From positions 1 through 5,418 of the forward strand of contig DASQ01000044.1 in the NCBI GenBank assembly GCA_002503885.1: a stretch of 5,418 bases of DNA, read 5' to 3'. This document shows, piece by piece, positions 1-5,418 of the stretch. The translations under genes and the position numbers were made by a program. The stretch's first letter is position 1, and each line of letters opens with the position of its first letter. The notes under the pieces are model-generated. The model was given only the letters and a program-made list of their open reading frames with translations, was not told the DNA's origin and searched no databases. The DNA is from Methanoculleus marisnigri. Lineage in GTDB: Archaea; Halobacteriota; Methanomicrobia; Methanomicrobiales; Methanoculleaceae.

Positions 1-129
1 ATCGTGATATGCCCGGTTCTTGCGGGCGAGCGCCCAGTTGTACACATACCGGCAGCACCCGAGGTGCTTGGCAATCAGGGGTTCCTGATCCTTCGTCGGA
101 TAGAGCCGGTACTGATACCTCCGCAGCAT
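1..129 (-). CDS. tnpB: TnpB-type RNA-guided endonuclease of the IS200/IS605 group, N-terminal 43 residues only (cut by window edge)
   Basis: This reading frame starts with ATG at 129-127 and runs open to base 1. The 43 visible residues carry the standard TnpB N-terminal helix-turn-helix signature: RLYPTKDQE at residues 8-16, then GCCRYVYNWALARK at 24-37. TnpB proteins are RNA-guided DNA nucleases carried by IS200/IS605 and IS1341-type elements. Their RuvC-like catalytic domain and zinc finger would lie beyond base 1, so activity cannot be judged here. An in-frame TGA lies four codons upstream, so the start cannot be much earlier, and ATG-Leu-Arg-Arg-Tyr fits the usual family start. No Shine-Dalgarno stands at normal spacing; a GGAGG lies about 22 bases upstream, which is too far. 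A short TTTAT run 31-35 bases upstream could be a TATA-like box. The start sits 9 bases after the stop of the DUF2298 gene, which puts the element's left end inside or against that gene's 3' end. Confidence 0.88.
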   Translation of the reverse strand, partial: MLRRYQYRLYPTKDQEPLIAKHLGCCRYVYNWALARKNRAYHD

Positions 130-138
130 ACGATAGGA

Positions 139-2247
139 TCATCTGGGACTCCCTCCGGCATAAAGAATACCTGTGCGGTGTGAATATGAAGAAGGGGCTC
201 CGCTTTCACCTCCCCCCTTGCGGAGGGAGCCCTCCCGCTCTGCCCCTTCAACCCCGCAGAGGTAGATCTGGACTCCCTCTGCGTCATATATGAGTTCGAG
301 CGCCTCCGTCGGGATAGAAACAGTATAGCGATCGCGCTCTTCGGCACCCACATACAGGAGCGTGGCGTTGTACGCCCGCGAAAGCTCGATGGTCCGCGAC
401 GGCTGCTCGTATATCCTCCGCACGTCAGCGCTCCGTTCGCTTATACGTCCCTCGTCTCCCCGCCACATATACTCGTGGAACGGCATCCCGATGACTGCCG
501 GGATCCCGGTGAACGACGACACCCGTGAGTAGTAGGTGTAATCTCCGCCCTCCGCCTCGACGATGATATGGTCGCCCGGAAGATCCCGCAGGAACGCGAT
601 TGCTGCCGCATCCCCCGGGTGCGAGCCTTCGAGATAGGCCGCCCCGTCGAGGGTGTGGCTCCCGTAGCCGAAGTCGACATTGATCGCGAAGGGTGCAGCA
701 AGAAGCAGCGCCACAGCCAGGACGGGCAACAGACGCCCCGCCCGGGCAGGCATGCGCCAACCGATATCGGCTCTTTCCAGCCATCCCCCGATGACGGCAA
801 GGCTTGCTGTCCCCATCAGGATCCAGGCGGGGAGATAGAACTTGAAGACCGTGTTCATCCGGAAGTAGGTCTCCCCCATGTTGTCTTTGAGATAGACCAG
901 CTCGGTAGCGAGGATGATCAGGAGCCCGAGGATGGCGAGCGTATCGGTGGCCGCAAAGCGGCGGCGGGCGAGAAGGTAGACCAGCGGAACGGCGGCGATG
1001 GCCGCGGCCGGATAGCCGGCGAGCACGAACGGCACCGCGGCGAGCAGAAGGTAGGGGCGCTTCCTGATATCCGGAGCACAAAAAGTGATCAGCACCGCGA
1101 GGAAGAACCCGTGGACCAGCAGGAACTCCACCGGTTCGGAGGGTGTCGGGACGATCCCGATCCCCCCGATGCCGGGGCTGTTGAGCTGCAGGTAGAACGG
1201 GAGATACGTTACGATCGCGAGCGGCGGCACCGCCGCAAGCATCATCCAGGACTTCTCTCTGTCCCGGGTAAAGTTCCCGTAACGCCACCATATCAGGAGG
1301 CCGAAGACCAGCGTGACCGGGGCGTAGACCAGCACGTCCCAGGAGTTGAACCCGGGCATGGACCCGAGGGCGAGGGCGGCAAGCCCGCAGACGAGTGCCC
1401 GCCCCCGCAGGGGGAGGGTCCCCCAGCGCATGCAGGCAAAGACCAGGAGGAAGAGCAGGAACCCCTGGTTGAAGAAGCTCATGACGTGTGGGTGCACGTC
1501 GCCCCAGAGCATTGAAAAAATCGGATACTCGTTGATGGTGTTCGCGATCGTCCGGGTGCTCCCCCAGAGGACGTCGAACCATGCGTCACCGATCAGGATG
1601 TGGTAGATCGCAGAGGGGTTTGGAATGAAGAGCGCGAGTACCGGGAGCCACCGGTAGCGATCGAGGAGGAGATGCCCGAGTGCGTAGAGCGAGACGACGG
1701 CAAGCCCGAGCACGGTCGGGAGGACAAGGTTGAACGTTACTGTCGAGGGCACGCCGGATACAAGCCCGAGCACCCCGCTCATCCAGTAGCCGATGTAGTA
1801 GTAGACATCCAGTGTCCCCCCCGCATACCAGGGGTCGAGCGGCGGGATGGTTGGAAGCCGCATGATCGACGCGAGGATGGCGTGGTCCATGAACTTCTCG
1901 GCGTAGGAGATGGTCGGGTTGATCCAGCGCACCTCAAGCATGAAGAGGAAGGGTATCAGGAAGGCGAGATCCCAGGAGAGTGCGGACTGCAGGCGCTCCC
2001 TCGTGTAGAACCGCCGCGACCCTGCATAAACTATCGCGGCGAGAAACGGCAGCAGGGCGAGCCAGACAGGAAGGCCCGAAAGACCGCAGTACCAGGACCC
2101 GAGCGTGAAGAGGAGGACCGATGCCGGGTATGCGGCGGCGGCCGAGAGGTTGCCGAGGGTGCGGTCGAGCGCCGGCCAGGTGCCGAGGTGGAGCAGTTTG
2201 ATGACCGCAAGCCAGAGCAGCACGGGGACGACGAACTCACCCGCCAA
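139..2247 (-). CDS. DUF2298 (archaeal/Chloroflexi YYY-type) polytopic membrane protein, probable GT-C glycosyltransferase
   Basis: This is a 702-residue membrane protein with roughly a dozen hydrophobic segments followed by a soluble C-terminal part. DUF2298 hallmarks appear in order: EKFMDHAILASIMR at 117-130, PPLDPWYAGG at 135-144, the tyrosine cluster YYYIGYW at 149-155, GDVHPHVMS at 249-257, NSWD at 301-304, and MNTVFKFYLPAWIL at 464-477. The soluble part (about 550-645) includes TGIPAVIGMPFHEYMWRG and LYVGAEERDRY. The family is related to GT-C enzymes that take sugar from polyprenyl phosphate outside the membrane. A transferase role acting on lipid-linked sugar made by the upstream GT2 is inferred; the exact reaction is unknown. 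The start is TTG, supported by AAGGAGGA six bases upstream, and overlaps the preceding gene by 11 bases. Family-like sequence ends at Ile-Tyr-Leu 661-663. The last 39 residues are Gly/Ser/Arg-rich and look foreign. Confidence 0.88.
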   Translation of the reverse strand: MAGEFVVPVLLWLAVIKLLHLGTWPALDRTLGNLSAAAAYPASVLLFTLGSWYCGLSGLPVWLALLPFLAAIVYAGSRRFYTRERLQSALSWDLAFLIPFLFMLEVRWINPTISYAEKFMDHAILASIMRLPTIPPLDPWYAGGTLDVYYYIGYWMSGVLGLVSGVPSTVTFNLVLPTVLGLAVVSLYALGHLLLDRYRWLPVLALFIPNPSAIYHILIGDAWFDVLWGSTRTIANTINEYPIFSMLWGDVHPHVMSFFNQGFLLFLLVFACMRWGTLPLRGRALVCGLAALALGSMPGFNSWDVLVYAPVTLVFGLLIWWRYGNFTRDREKSWMMLAAVPPLAIVTYLPFYLQLNSPGIGGIGIVPTPSEPVEFLLVHGFFLAVLITFCAPDIRKRPYLLLAAVPFVLAGYPAAAIAAVPLVYLLARRRFAATDTLAILGLLIILATELVYLKDNMGETYFRMNTVFKFYLPAWILMGTASLAVIGGWLERADIGWRMPARAGRLLPVLAVALLLAAPFAINVDFGYGSHTLDGAAYLEGSHPGDAAAIAFLRDLPGDHIIVEAEGGDYTYYSRVSSFTGIPAVIGMPFHEYMWRGDEGRISERSADVRRIYEQPSRTIELSRAYNATLLYVGAEERDRYTVSIPTEALELIYDAEGVQIYLCGVEGAEREGSLRKGGGESGAPSSYSHRTGILYAGGSPR
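160..166 (-). promoter_or_regulatory. Possible TATA-like element for tnpB
   Basis: On the minus strand TCTTTAT lies 31-37 bases upstream of the tnpB ATG. Archaeal TATA boxes sit about 25-30 bases before the transcription start, so this would give a very short leader, which fits the lack of a Shine-Dalgarno at normal distance. The match is short and sits inside the coding tail of the DUF2298 gene, so this is only a suggestion. Confidence 0.18.
191..249. repeat. Nested inverted repeats at the operon 3' end / TnpB element left flank
   Basis: An outer pair, GAAGGGGC at 191-198 and GCCCCTTC at 242-249, brackets two mutually exclusive inner pairs. One is CTCCGC at 198-203 with GCGGAG at 220-225. 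The other is GGAGGG at 222-227 with CCCTCC at 230-235. The RNA could form a branched or switching structure. No U-rich run follows closely on the minus strand, so a simple intrinsic terminator is not obvious. The position just after the conserved end of the DUF2298 coding region and 60-120 bases upstream of tnpB fits either a former operon terminator or the subterminal hairpins of an IS200/IS605 left end. Confidence 0.45.
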
Positions 2248-3217
2248 ATGTCTCCTCCTTCTCGATCTCCCTGGAAAAGGCCTTCTTTAAGAGTTCCATC
2301 GACCAGTCGCCGAAGTAGTAGATTGATCCGACGCCCCCGATGAGCGTGACCAGGTTCTTGATCAGGTGGTCGATGACCGCGATCAGCGTCGCCGTGGCTG
2401 CCGGCGTTCCCGCGAGCCCGAAGGTCAGCGCGAGCGCGAGTTCATAGGTCCCCACCCCTCCCGGGGTGAGCGGCACCGCCTTGACGAGGTTGCCGATGAC
2501 GATCGCAAGAACGACGATGCCGAACGGGACCGGCTCCTGGAACATCAGGACGACCGCGTAGCAGACCAGCACATCGACGAGCCAAATGAGGAGCGATGAA
2601 ACGCTGAGCGTAACGAGGGCCCGGGGGTTGAGGGAGGCCCGTTTCACTTCATCGAGCATCCTCTGAACGGCAACGATGACCCGGTTCTCGGACTTCATCC
2701 TGCCCGACCAGAGAAGCATGGCAAAGAAGATGCTGCCAGCGGCGAGGGGGACGATGATGACCGTGATGAACCAGTCGGGGACATCCAGGACGGCCAGAAC
2801 GAACGGGAGCGCGACGGCGCCGAGCACCGCGATCATCAGGATGTCGAAGACACGCTCGACGACGAGGGACGAGAACCCCTGCGAGTAGGTGGCGTCGTCC
2901 TCGTGCTTGAGGATGAGCATCCGCACAAAGTCGCCGAGGCGTGCGGGAACGATGAGGTTCGCCGTCTGGGAGATGAAGATGCAGGCGGTCGAGAACCGGA
3001 GGCTCTCCTTGATGCCAAGCCCCTGCAGGATGAACTGGTACCGGTACCCCCGGAGGATCCAGGCAACAACGCAGATCCCGACGGCAGCAAAGAGGAAGGG
3101 TATCACGGCGTGTTCGAGCGTCAGCAGGAGGTCGTCCCATACGCGGAAGAGCATGTACGCGACAATCCCGACCGCGATCAGGGTGGGGATGACGACCGCG
3201 CTAACCTTTTTCCACAT
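2237..3217 (-). CDS. UPF0104 / LPG-synthase-TM (AglD C-terminal type) integral membrane protein
   Basis: This 326-residue protein has about seven or eight hydrophobic segments. The family signatures are RGYRYQFIL at 56-64, TANLIVPARLGDFVRM at 85-100, VERVFDIL at 120-127, and the C-terminal PLTPGGVGTYE at 249-259. It is the lysylphosphatidylglycerol-synthase transmembrane domain (UPF0104) without any aminoacyltransferase domain. The same membrane domain forms the C-terminal half of Haloferax AglD, a dolichol-phosphate mannose enzyme of S-layer glycosylation. Here the GT2 half is the separate gene just upstream. A role in presenting or flipping a lipid-linked sugar is inferred. The ATG at 3217 is preferred: GGTGG lies seven bases upstream and Met-Trp-Lys-Lys leads directly into the first membrane segment. 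A TTG at 3241 would add eight Ser/Gly-rich residues. With the ATG start the gene overlaps GT2 by 17 bases. Confidence 0.88.
   Translation of the reverse strand: MWKKVSAVVIPTLIAVGIVAYMLFRVWDDLLLTLEHAVIPFLFAAVGICVVAWILRGYRYQFILQGLGIKESLRFSTACIFISQTANLIVPARLGDFVRMLILKHEDDATYSQGFSSLVVERVFDILMIAVLGAVALPFVLAVLDVPDWFITVIIVPLAAGSIFFAMLLWSGRMKSENRVIVAVQRMLDEVKRASLNPRALVTLSVSSLLIWLVDVLVCYAVVLMFQEPVPFGIVVLAIVIGNLVKAVPLTPGGVGTYELALALTFGLAGTPAATATLIAVIDHLIKNLVTLIGGVGSIYYFGDWSMELLKKAFSREIEKEETFGG
2253..2260 (-). promoter_or_regulatory. Strong ribosome binding site fixing the TTG start of the DUF2298 gene
   Basis: AAGGAGGA on the minus strand leaves six bases between GGAGG and the TTG codon at 2247-2245. 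It is the best Shine-Dalgarno in the window and decides the unusual start. It lies inside the last codons of the UPF0104 gene, so the two genes are probably translationally coupled. Confidence 0.75.
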
Positions 3218-3920
3218 GGAGCCGCCACCAGAGCTGCACAATCGCCGATCCCATCTCGATTACATCGCTTCTACGCACAGTCGTCCCCTCTCCCTGCTGC
3301 CATCGCACGGGAAACTCTCGTATCCGGTACCCGTTCTTCTGTGCCCGCACCAGCACCTCGGTGTCCCAGAACCAGTGGTCTGCAGTCACCGACGGGAGCA
3401 GGGAAAGAATGCGGTCACGACGAAATGCCTTGAACCCGCACTGGTGGTCGTGGAGCGAGCTCCCGAGGATCGTCCGGGCGAGCATATTGTAGCCCCGGCT
3501 CGCGACCTCCCGTCCGCCGCTCCGGGTGATAATGCTTTCGGGGAGGAGACGGGAACCTGTTGCGATATCATAGCCGTCACGGATGGCGCCGATCAGTTCG
3601 GTGAGGTGCGGCATGTCGGTGGCAAGGTCGACATCGTAGTAGCAGACGATCGATCCCAATGCTGCGGCAAACGCACGGTTGAGCGCCCGACCCCGCCCGA
3701 GCCGCTCGTCGCTGTGGAGAAGGCGAACCCGGGAGTCTTTAGCCTCGTAGTCCCGGACGAACTCAGTGCTTCCGTCGGTGCTCCCGTCCTCGGCGACGAT
3801 CAGTTCGAACCTCCCGGGCGCGATCGCCTCCAGCACCTCGAGCGACCGCGGTATGGCGGTCTTGAGCGCTGAGAGGTCGTTGTAGACCGGGAGGACGGCG
3901 CTCACCTCGATCTCAGGCAT
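3201..3920 (-). CDS. Family 2 glycosyltransferase, dolichyl/polyprenyl-phosphate hexose synthase type
   Basis: This is a 239-residue soluble GT-A glycosyltransferase. Visible motifs are VLPVYND at 9-15 and EDGSTDGS at 44-51 (nucleotide binding), LGRGRALN at 74-81, and the metal-binding DVD at 96-98 within YYDVDLATD. GSRL follows at 122-125, CGFKAFRR at 161-168, and WFWDTEVLVRAQKNGYRIREFPVRW at 183-207. The set and order match DPM1/ALG5-like enzymes, which transfer a hexose from a nucleotide sugar to a polyprenyl phosphate on the cytoplasmic face. The sugar cannot be read from the sequence. There is no membrane anchor, so the downstream UPF0104 protein may supply it. The ATG at 3920 has GAGGT six bases upstream; a TTG two codons earlier lies too close to that site. 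The start overlaps the end of the oxidoreductase gene by 8 bases, which suggests coupled translation. Confidence 0.9.
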   Translation of the reverse strand: MPEIEVSAVLPVYNDLSALKTAIPRSLEVLEAIAPGRFELIVAEDGSTDGSTEFVRDYEAKDSRVRLLHSDERLGRGRALNRAFAAALGSIVCYYDVDLATDMPHLTELIGAIRDGYDIATGSRLLPESIITRSGGREVASRGYNMLARTILGSSLHDHQCGFKAFRRDRILSLLPSVTADHWFWDTEVLVRAQKNGYRIREFPVRWQQGEGTTVRRSDVIEMGSAIVQLWWRLHVEKG

Positions 3921-5145
3921 CCACAAACCTCGCGAGAACCCTTTTTGCCACTTCCTGCCCGGCGACGACCGAACCGTTCATGCTCCGCTCCGGGTAGTTC
4001 GGGGGGCTGAACATCCCGGCGAGGAAGAGCCCGTGCTCTTCGTAGGCAGGCAGGCGGTTCCGGAGTCCGGTCGTGTAGACGGGGCCTGCATACGGGTCGA
4101 TGGCGAGCCGGTGCCAGTGCACTTCGCTCTCGCTGACAGAAAACCGCCTGCAGAAGTCCCCAAGCATCGACGCCTCGAAGCCCTCGGGGAGCCGATCGGT
4201 AAAATACGACGCAAGGTAGACGATGTGCTCACCGTACCACGCCAGCGGGGCGAAGTTGGTGTGCGAGACCACCGCACCATAGGGGGCCGCATCCTTCATG
4301 TTCAGCCAGTATATCCCGTCGGTCACGTCCCGGTCGAGTGCGAGGGTCATGCAGGCGGCGCCCTGGTAGGGCACCGGGGCGATATCGAGACCGGCAAGGT
4401 CCGCGGTCACCTGCGGGGGGAGCGTCGATACGACGCAGTCATAGGCCTCTCCGTTGACGAGCCAGCCGCCGTTCTTCCGCCGGATCTCCTCGACGGGAGA
4501 GCCCGGTACGATCGAGGCGCCCCGTCCCGCCACCTCTTCCTCGAGCCGCGCGATGACCTGCTGGAATCCTCCTTTCAGGTAACCCAGACGCTCGCCCCCG
4601 GCGCCCCGGTCCGACCGGATAGCGATACGGGATATGAGCCAGGCTGCGGAGACCTCGCCCGCACGGTCCCCAAACTTGCTCTTTAAGAGCGGTTCGAAGA
4701 ACGATGCGTAGATGCCGGGGCCAAGGTTGTCGAGTATGAAATCCTTCGCGGTGATCCCGTCGAGCGCTGCTGTGTCGAGCCGCCGGGAGCGCAGGGTCAG
4801 CAGGCCGAGGCGGGCCTTCTCGGTGAGCGTGAGATGGGGGTAGCGCAGGATCTCGGTCGGGGTGGTAAGCGGGTGGATGGTTCCATCGACATAGTAGCCG
4901 GTGCTGCCCTTGAGCCATTCCAGCCGGTCGGTCACCTGCAGTGTATCGAAGAGGTCGAGCAGGCTGGTATCGCCGGCAAAGCAATGGTGGTAATACTCCT
5001 CGATCCAGTAATCGCCGATCCGGTACGAACCGAGGCAGCCGCCCAGGATGGGCCTTCGTTCGAAGAGATCGACCTGGTGTTTTCCGGCGAGTTCGAGAGC
5101 CGAGACCAGACCGGATAGACCTCCCCCCACAACGCAGATCTTCAT
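3913..5145 (-). CDS. NAD(P)/FAD-dependent oxidoreductase (HemY/amine-oxidase type) of a glycan gene cluster
   Basis: This 410-residue flavoprotein opens with a Rossmann fold: GGGLSG at 7-12 binds the ADP part of FAD, and Glu29 in LFERRP fits the ribose-binding acid. FAD-oxidoreductase features follow: LGG at 34-36, a YYHH patch at 51-54, EPLLKSKFGD at 151-160, and GERLGYLKGGFQ at 184-195. The C-terminal flavin motif GLFLAGM...NGSVVAGQEVA spans 372-400. It resembles the protoporphyrinogen-oxidase-like enzymes (COG1232) often found beside GT2 genes in polysaccharide loci, rather than a true haem or carotenoid enzyme. Its substrate is unknown; a sugar or polyprenyl intermediate is an inference from neighbours. 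The ATG at 5145 starts exactly at the Rossmann strand. A TTG at 5250 would add 35 residues that merely read through the palindrome and the neighbouring frame. No Shine-Dalgarno precedes the ATG, which suggests a leaderless or very short-leader transcript. It is the first gene of the operon. Confidence 0.87.
   Translation of the reverse strand: MKICVVGGGLSGLVSALELAGKHQVDLFERRPILGGCLGSYRIGDYWIEEYYHHCFAGDTSLLDLFDTLQVTDRLEWLKGSTGYYVDGTIHPLTTPTEILRYPHLTLTEKARLGLLTLRSRRLDTAALDGITAKDFILDNLGPGIYASFFEPLLKSKFGDRAGEVSAAWLISRIAIRSDRGAGGERLGYLKGGFQQVIARLEEEVAGRGASIVPGSPVEEIRRKNGGWLVNGEAYDCVVSTLPPQVTADLAGLDIAPVPYQGAACMTLALDRDVTDGIYWLNMKDAAPYGAVVSHTNFAPLAWYGEHIVYLASYFTDRLPEGFEASMLGDFCRRFSVSESEVHWHRLAIDPYAGPVYTTGLRNRLPAYEEHGLFLAGMFSPPNYPERSMNGSVVAGQEVAKRVLARFVDA
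3927..3931 (-). promoter_or_regulatory. Ribosome binding site of the GT2 gene
   Basis: GAGGT lies six bases before the ATG at 3920-3918, inside the last codons of the oxidoreductase gene. It favours that ATG over the in-frame TTG at 3926-3924, which abuts the site. Confidence 0.6.
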
Positions 5146-5150
5146 AATAA

Positions 5151-5417
5151 TCAGGCAGGAGACCCCCGGTTTAAACCGGGGGAGGAATGCCGTCTGCCTG
5201 TCCCGGCATACGGTTGTGTTCTCCAGGCAATACGGGTTCGGAGGGTACAATCTTCTCCCTTTGCGCTCTGCGTCACCCGCTTCCCGGTGACCGCGTTATG
5301 CAATGACATCTTTCCTTTCAACGTTCCTCCGATGTACGTCAGCCCATACTTGACGTGCCGGACCAGCGTTCCCCGGGTGAACCCGAGCGACCGGGTTCCT
5401 CCGTAGGGTTTTCGGAT
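5151..5417 (-). CDS. C-terminal 88 residues of a probable IscB-like (RRXRR/HNH) protein, cut by window edge
   Basis: An open frame enters from the right edge and ends at TGA (5153-5151), five bases before the oxidoreductase ATG. The visible protein is basic and contains FTRGTLVRHVKYGLTYIGG at residues 13-31, GKMSLHN at 35-41, TGKRVTQSAK at 44-53 and the CTLRTRIAW stretch at 57-65. The pattern (a Gly-Thr/Asp-Leu-Val strand, a Tyr-x-Gly-Gly turn, Gly-Lys-Arg, then a Leu-x-x-Arg strand) resembles the C-terminal beta domain of IscB-like proteins, the RNA-guided relatives of Cas9 carried by transposons. The RRXRR, RuvC and HNH parts would lie outside the window, so the assignment is tentative. The last 20 or so residues read through the 20-base palindrome and may not be conserved. 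The frame is not TnpB: it lacks the zinc-finger and DRD-like C-terminal pattern. Confidence 0.5.
   Translation of the reverse strand: MRKPYGGTRSLGFTRGTLVRHVKYGLTYIGGTLKGKMSLHNAVTGKRVTQSAKGEDCTLRTRIAWRTQPYAGTGRRHSSPGLNRGSPA
5163..5182. repeat. Perfect 20-base palindrome at the end of the IscB-like frame
   Basis: CCCCCGGTTT is followed at once by its exact reverse complement AAACCGGGGG. The palindrome lies 10-29 bases from the stop of the upstream frame and 18-37 bases before the oxidoreductase ATG. As RNA it forms a very stable hairpin with only a small loop. No U-tract follows, so it is not a typical intrinsic terminator. It could be a subterminal hairpin of the neighbouring mobile element, a protein-binding site, or a transcription punctuation mark. 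Confidence 0.8.
5170..5175 (-). promoter_or_regulatory. Possible TATA-like core for the operon
   Basis: TTTAAA at the centre of the palindrome lies 25-30 bases upstream of the oxidoreductase ATG. An archaeal TATA box there would place the transcription start at or just before the ATG, which fits the missing Shine-Dalgarno. The match to the archaeal consensus is partial and the GC-rich flanks are unusual. Confidence 0.25.
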
Positions 5418-5418
5418 C

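Larger units (their letters stand above)
142..258 (-). other. Non-conserved 39-codon tail of the DUF2298 gene, probably insertion-derived or former 3' flank
   Basis: After the final family-like strand (Ile-Tyr-Leu at residues 661-663) the frame continues for 39 codons that are low in hydrophobics and rich in Gly, Ser and Arg. It then stops at TGA (141-139), 9 bases before the TnpB start. DUF2298 proteins usually end very close to this last strand. The underlying DNA holds inverted repeats, which suits a terminator or a transposon end better than protein. The likely explanation is that the TnpB element's left end removed the original stop and the frame now reads through into it. The exact junction cannot be fixed without an empty-site relative. 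Confidence 0.45.

Noticed and set aside
9..353. Short plus- and minus-strand frames across the tnpB/DUF2298 junction
   Set aside because: They have no recognisable content and conflict with the clear TnpB N-terminus and the DUF2298 3' end.
568..1515. Long plus-strand open frame of 315 codons opposite the DUF2298 gene
   Set aside because: It is highly charged and low in hydrophobics, and it is the mirror of a membrane-protein gene in GC-rich DNA. It shows no recognisable motif or ribosome binding site, so it is a shadow frame.
425..1582. 385-codon minus-strand frame overlapping the DUF2298 gene
   Set aside because: The composition is Arg/Pro/Gly-rich as expected from a shifted reading of GC-rich coding DNA, whereas the other frame shows clear DUF2298 motifs.
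3218..3241. Eight-residue extension of the UPF0104 protein from a TTG at 3241
   Set aside because: The extension is Ser/Gly-rich, is not membrane-like and lengthens the overlap with GT2. The ATG at 3217 has its own GGTGG site.
2889..3872. 327-codon plus-strand frame across the UPF0104/GT2 junction
   Set aside because: It is antisense to two well-supported genes, with no domain pattern and a composition typical of a complementary-strand frame.
5163..5182. Palindrome as a standard intrinsic terminator
   Set aside because: The stem is strong but no T-rich run follows on the minus strand, and only 17 bases remain before the next start codon.
5146..5250. 35-residue N-terminal extension of the oxidoreductase from a TTG at 5250
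   Set aside because: It places unrelated sequence before the Rossmann strand, reads through the 20-base palindrome and overlaps the better-supported upstream frame. The ATG at 5145 gives the normal family start.

Overview
The window is a compact block of GC-rich DNA in which every supported gene lies on the minus strand, so transcription runs from high to low coordinates. The protein types suggest an archaeon, most likely a methanogen of the Methanomicrobiales (Methanoculleus-like). The supporting signs are a DUF2298 membrane protein, a UPF0104/AglD-type membrane protein, a dolichyl-phosphate-type GT2 enzyme, archaeal-looking ribosome binding sites and TTG starts. The lineage is an inference from protein character, not from a marker gene.

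The centre (5145 down to 139) is a four-gene, translationally coupled operon. In transcription order it holds a flavin (FAD) oxidoreductase of the HemY/amine-oxidase type (3913-5145), a family 2 glycosyltransferase resembling dolichyl-phosphate hexose synthases (3201-3920), a UPF0104/LPG-synthase-TM membrane protein (2237-3217) and a DUF2298 polytopic protein of probable GT-C type (139-2247). Successive genes overlap by 8, 17 and 11 bases. The likely theme is lipid-linked sugar chemistry for surface glycans. GT2 would load a sugar onto a polyprenyl phosphate at the cytoplasmic face, UPF0104 would assist at the membrane, and the DUF2298 protein would use the lipid-linked sugar on the outside. 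The flavoenzyme would modify a sugar or lipid intermediate. The individual families are clear; the pathway is inferred.

Both ends of the operon abut genes that look like transposon-associated, RNA-guided nucleases, each cut by the window edge. At the low end (1-129) is the start of a TnpB gene, only 9 bases after the DUF2298 stop. At the high end (5151-5417) is the 3' end of a reading frame that resembles the C-terminus of IscB-like (RRXRR/HNH) proteins, ending 5 bases before the oxidoreductase start. That end carries a perfect 20-base palindrome with TTTAAA at its centre. The last 39 codons of the DUF2298 gene look like non-native sequence containing nested inverted repeats. This fits insertion of the TnpB element, or a former terminator, at the end of the operon.

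No tRNA, rRNA, CRISPR array or complete insertion sequence is visible. No stretch longer than about 10 bases lies between supported reading frames.
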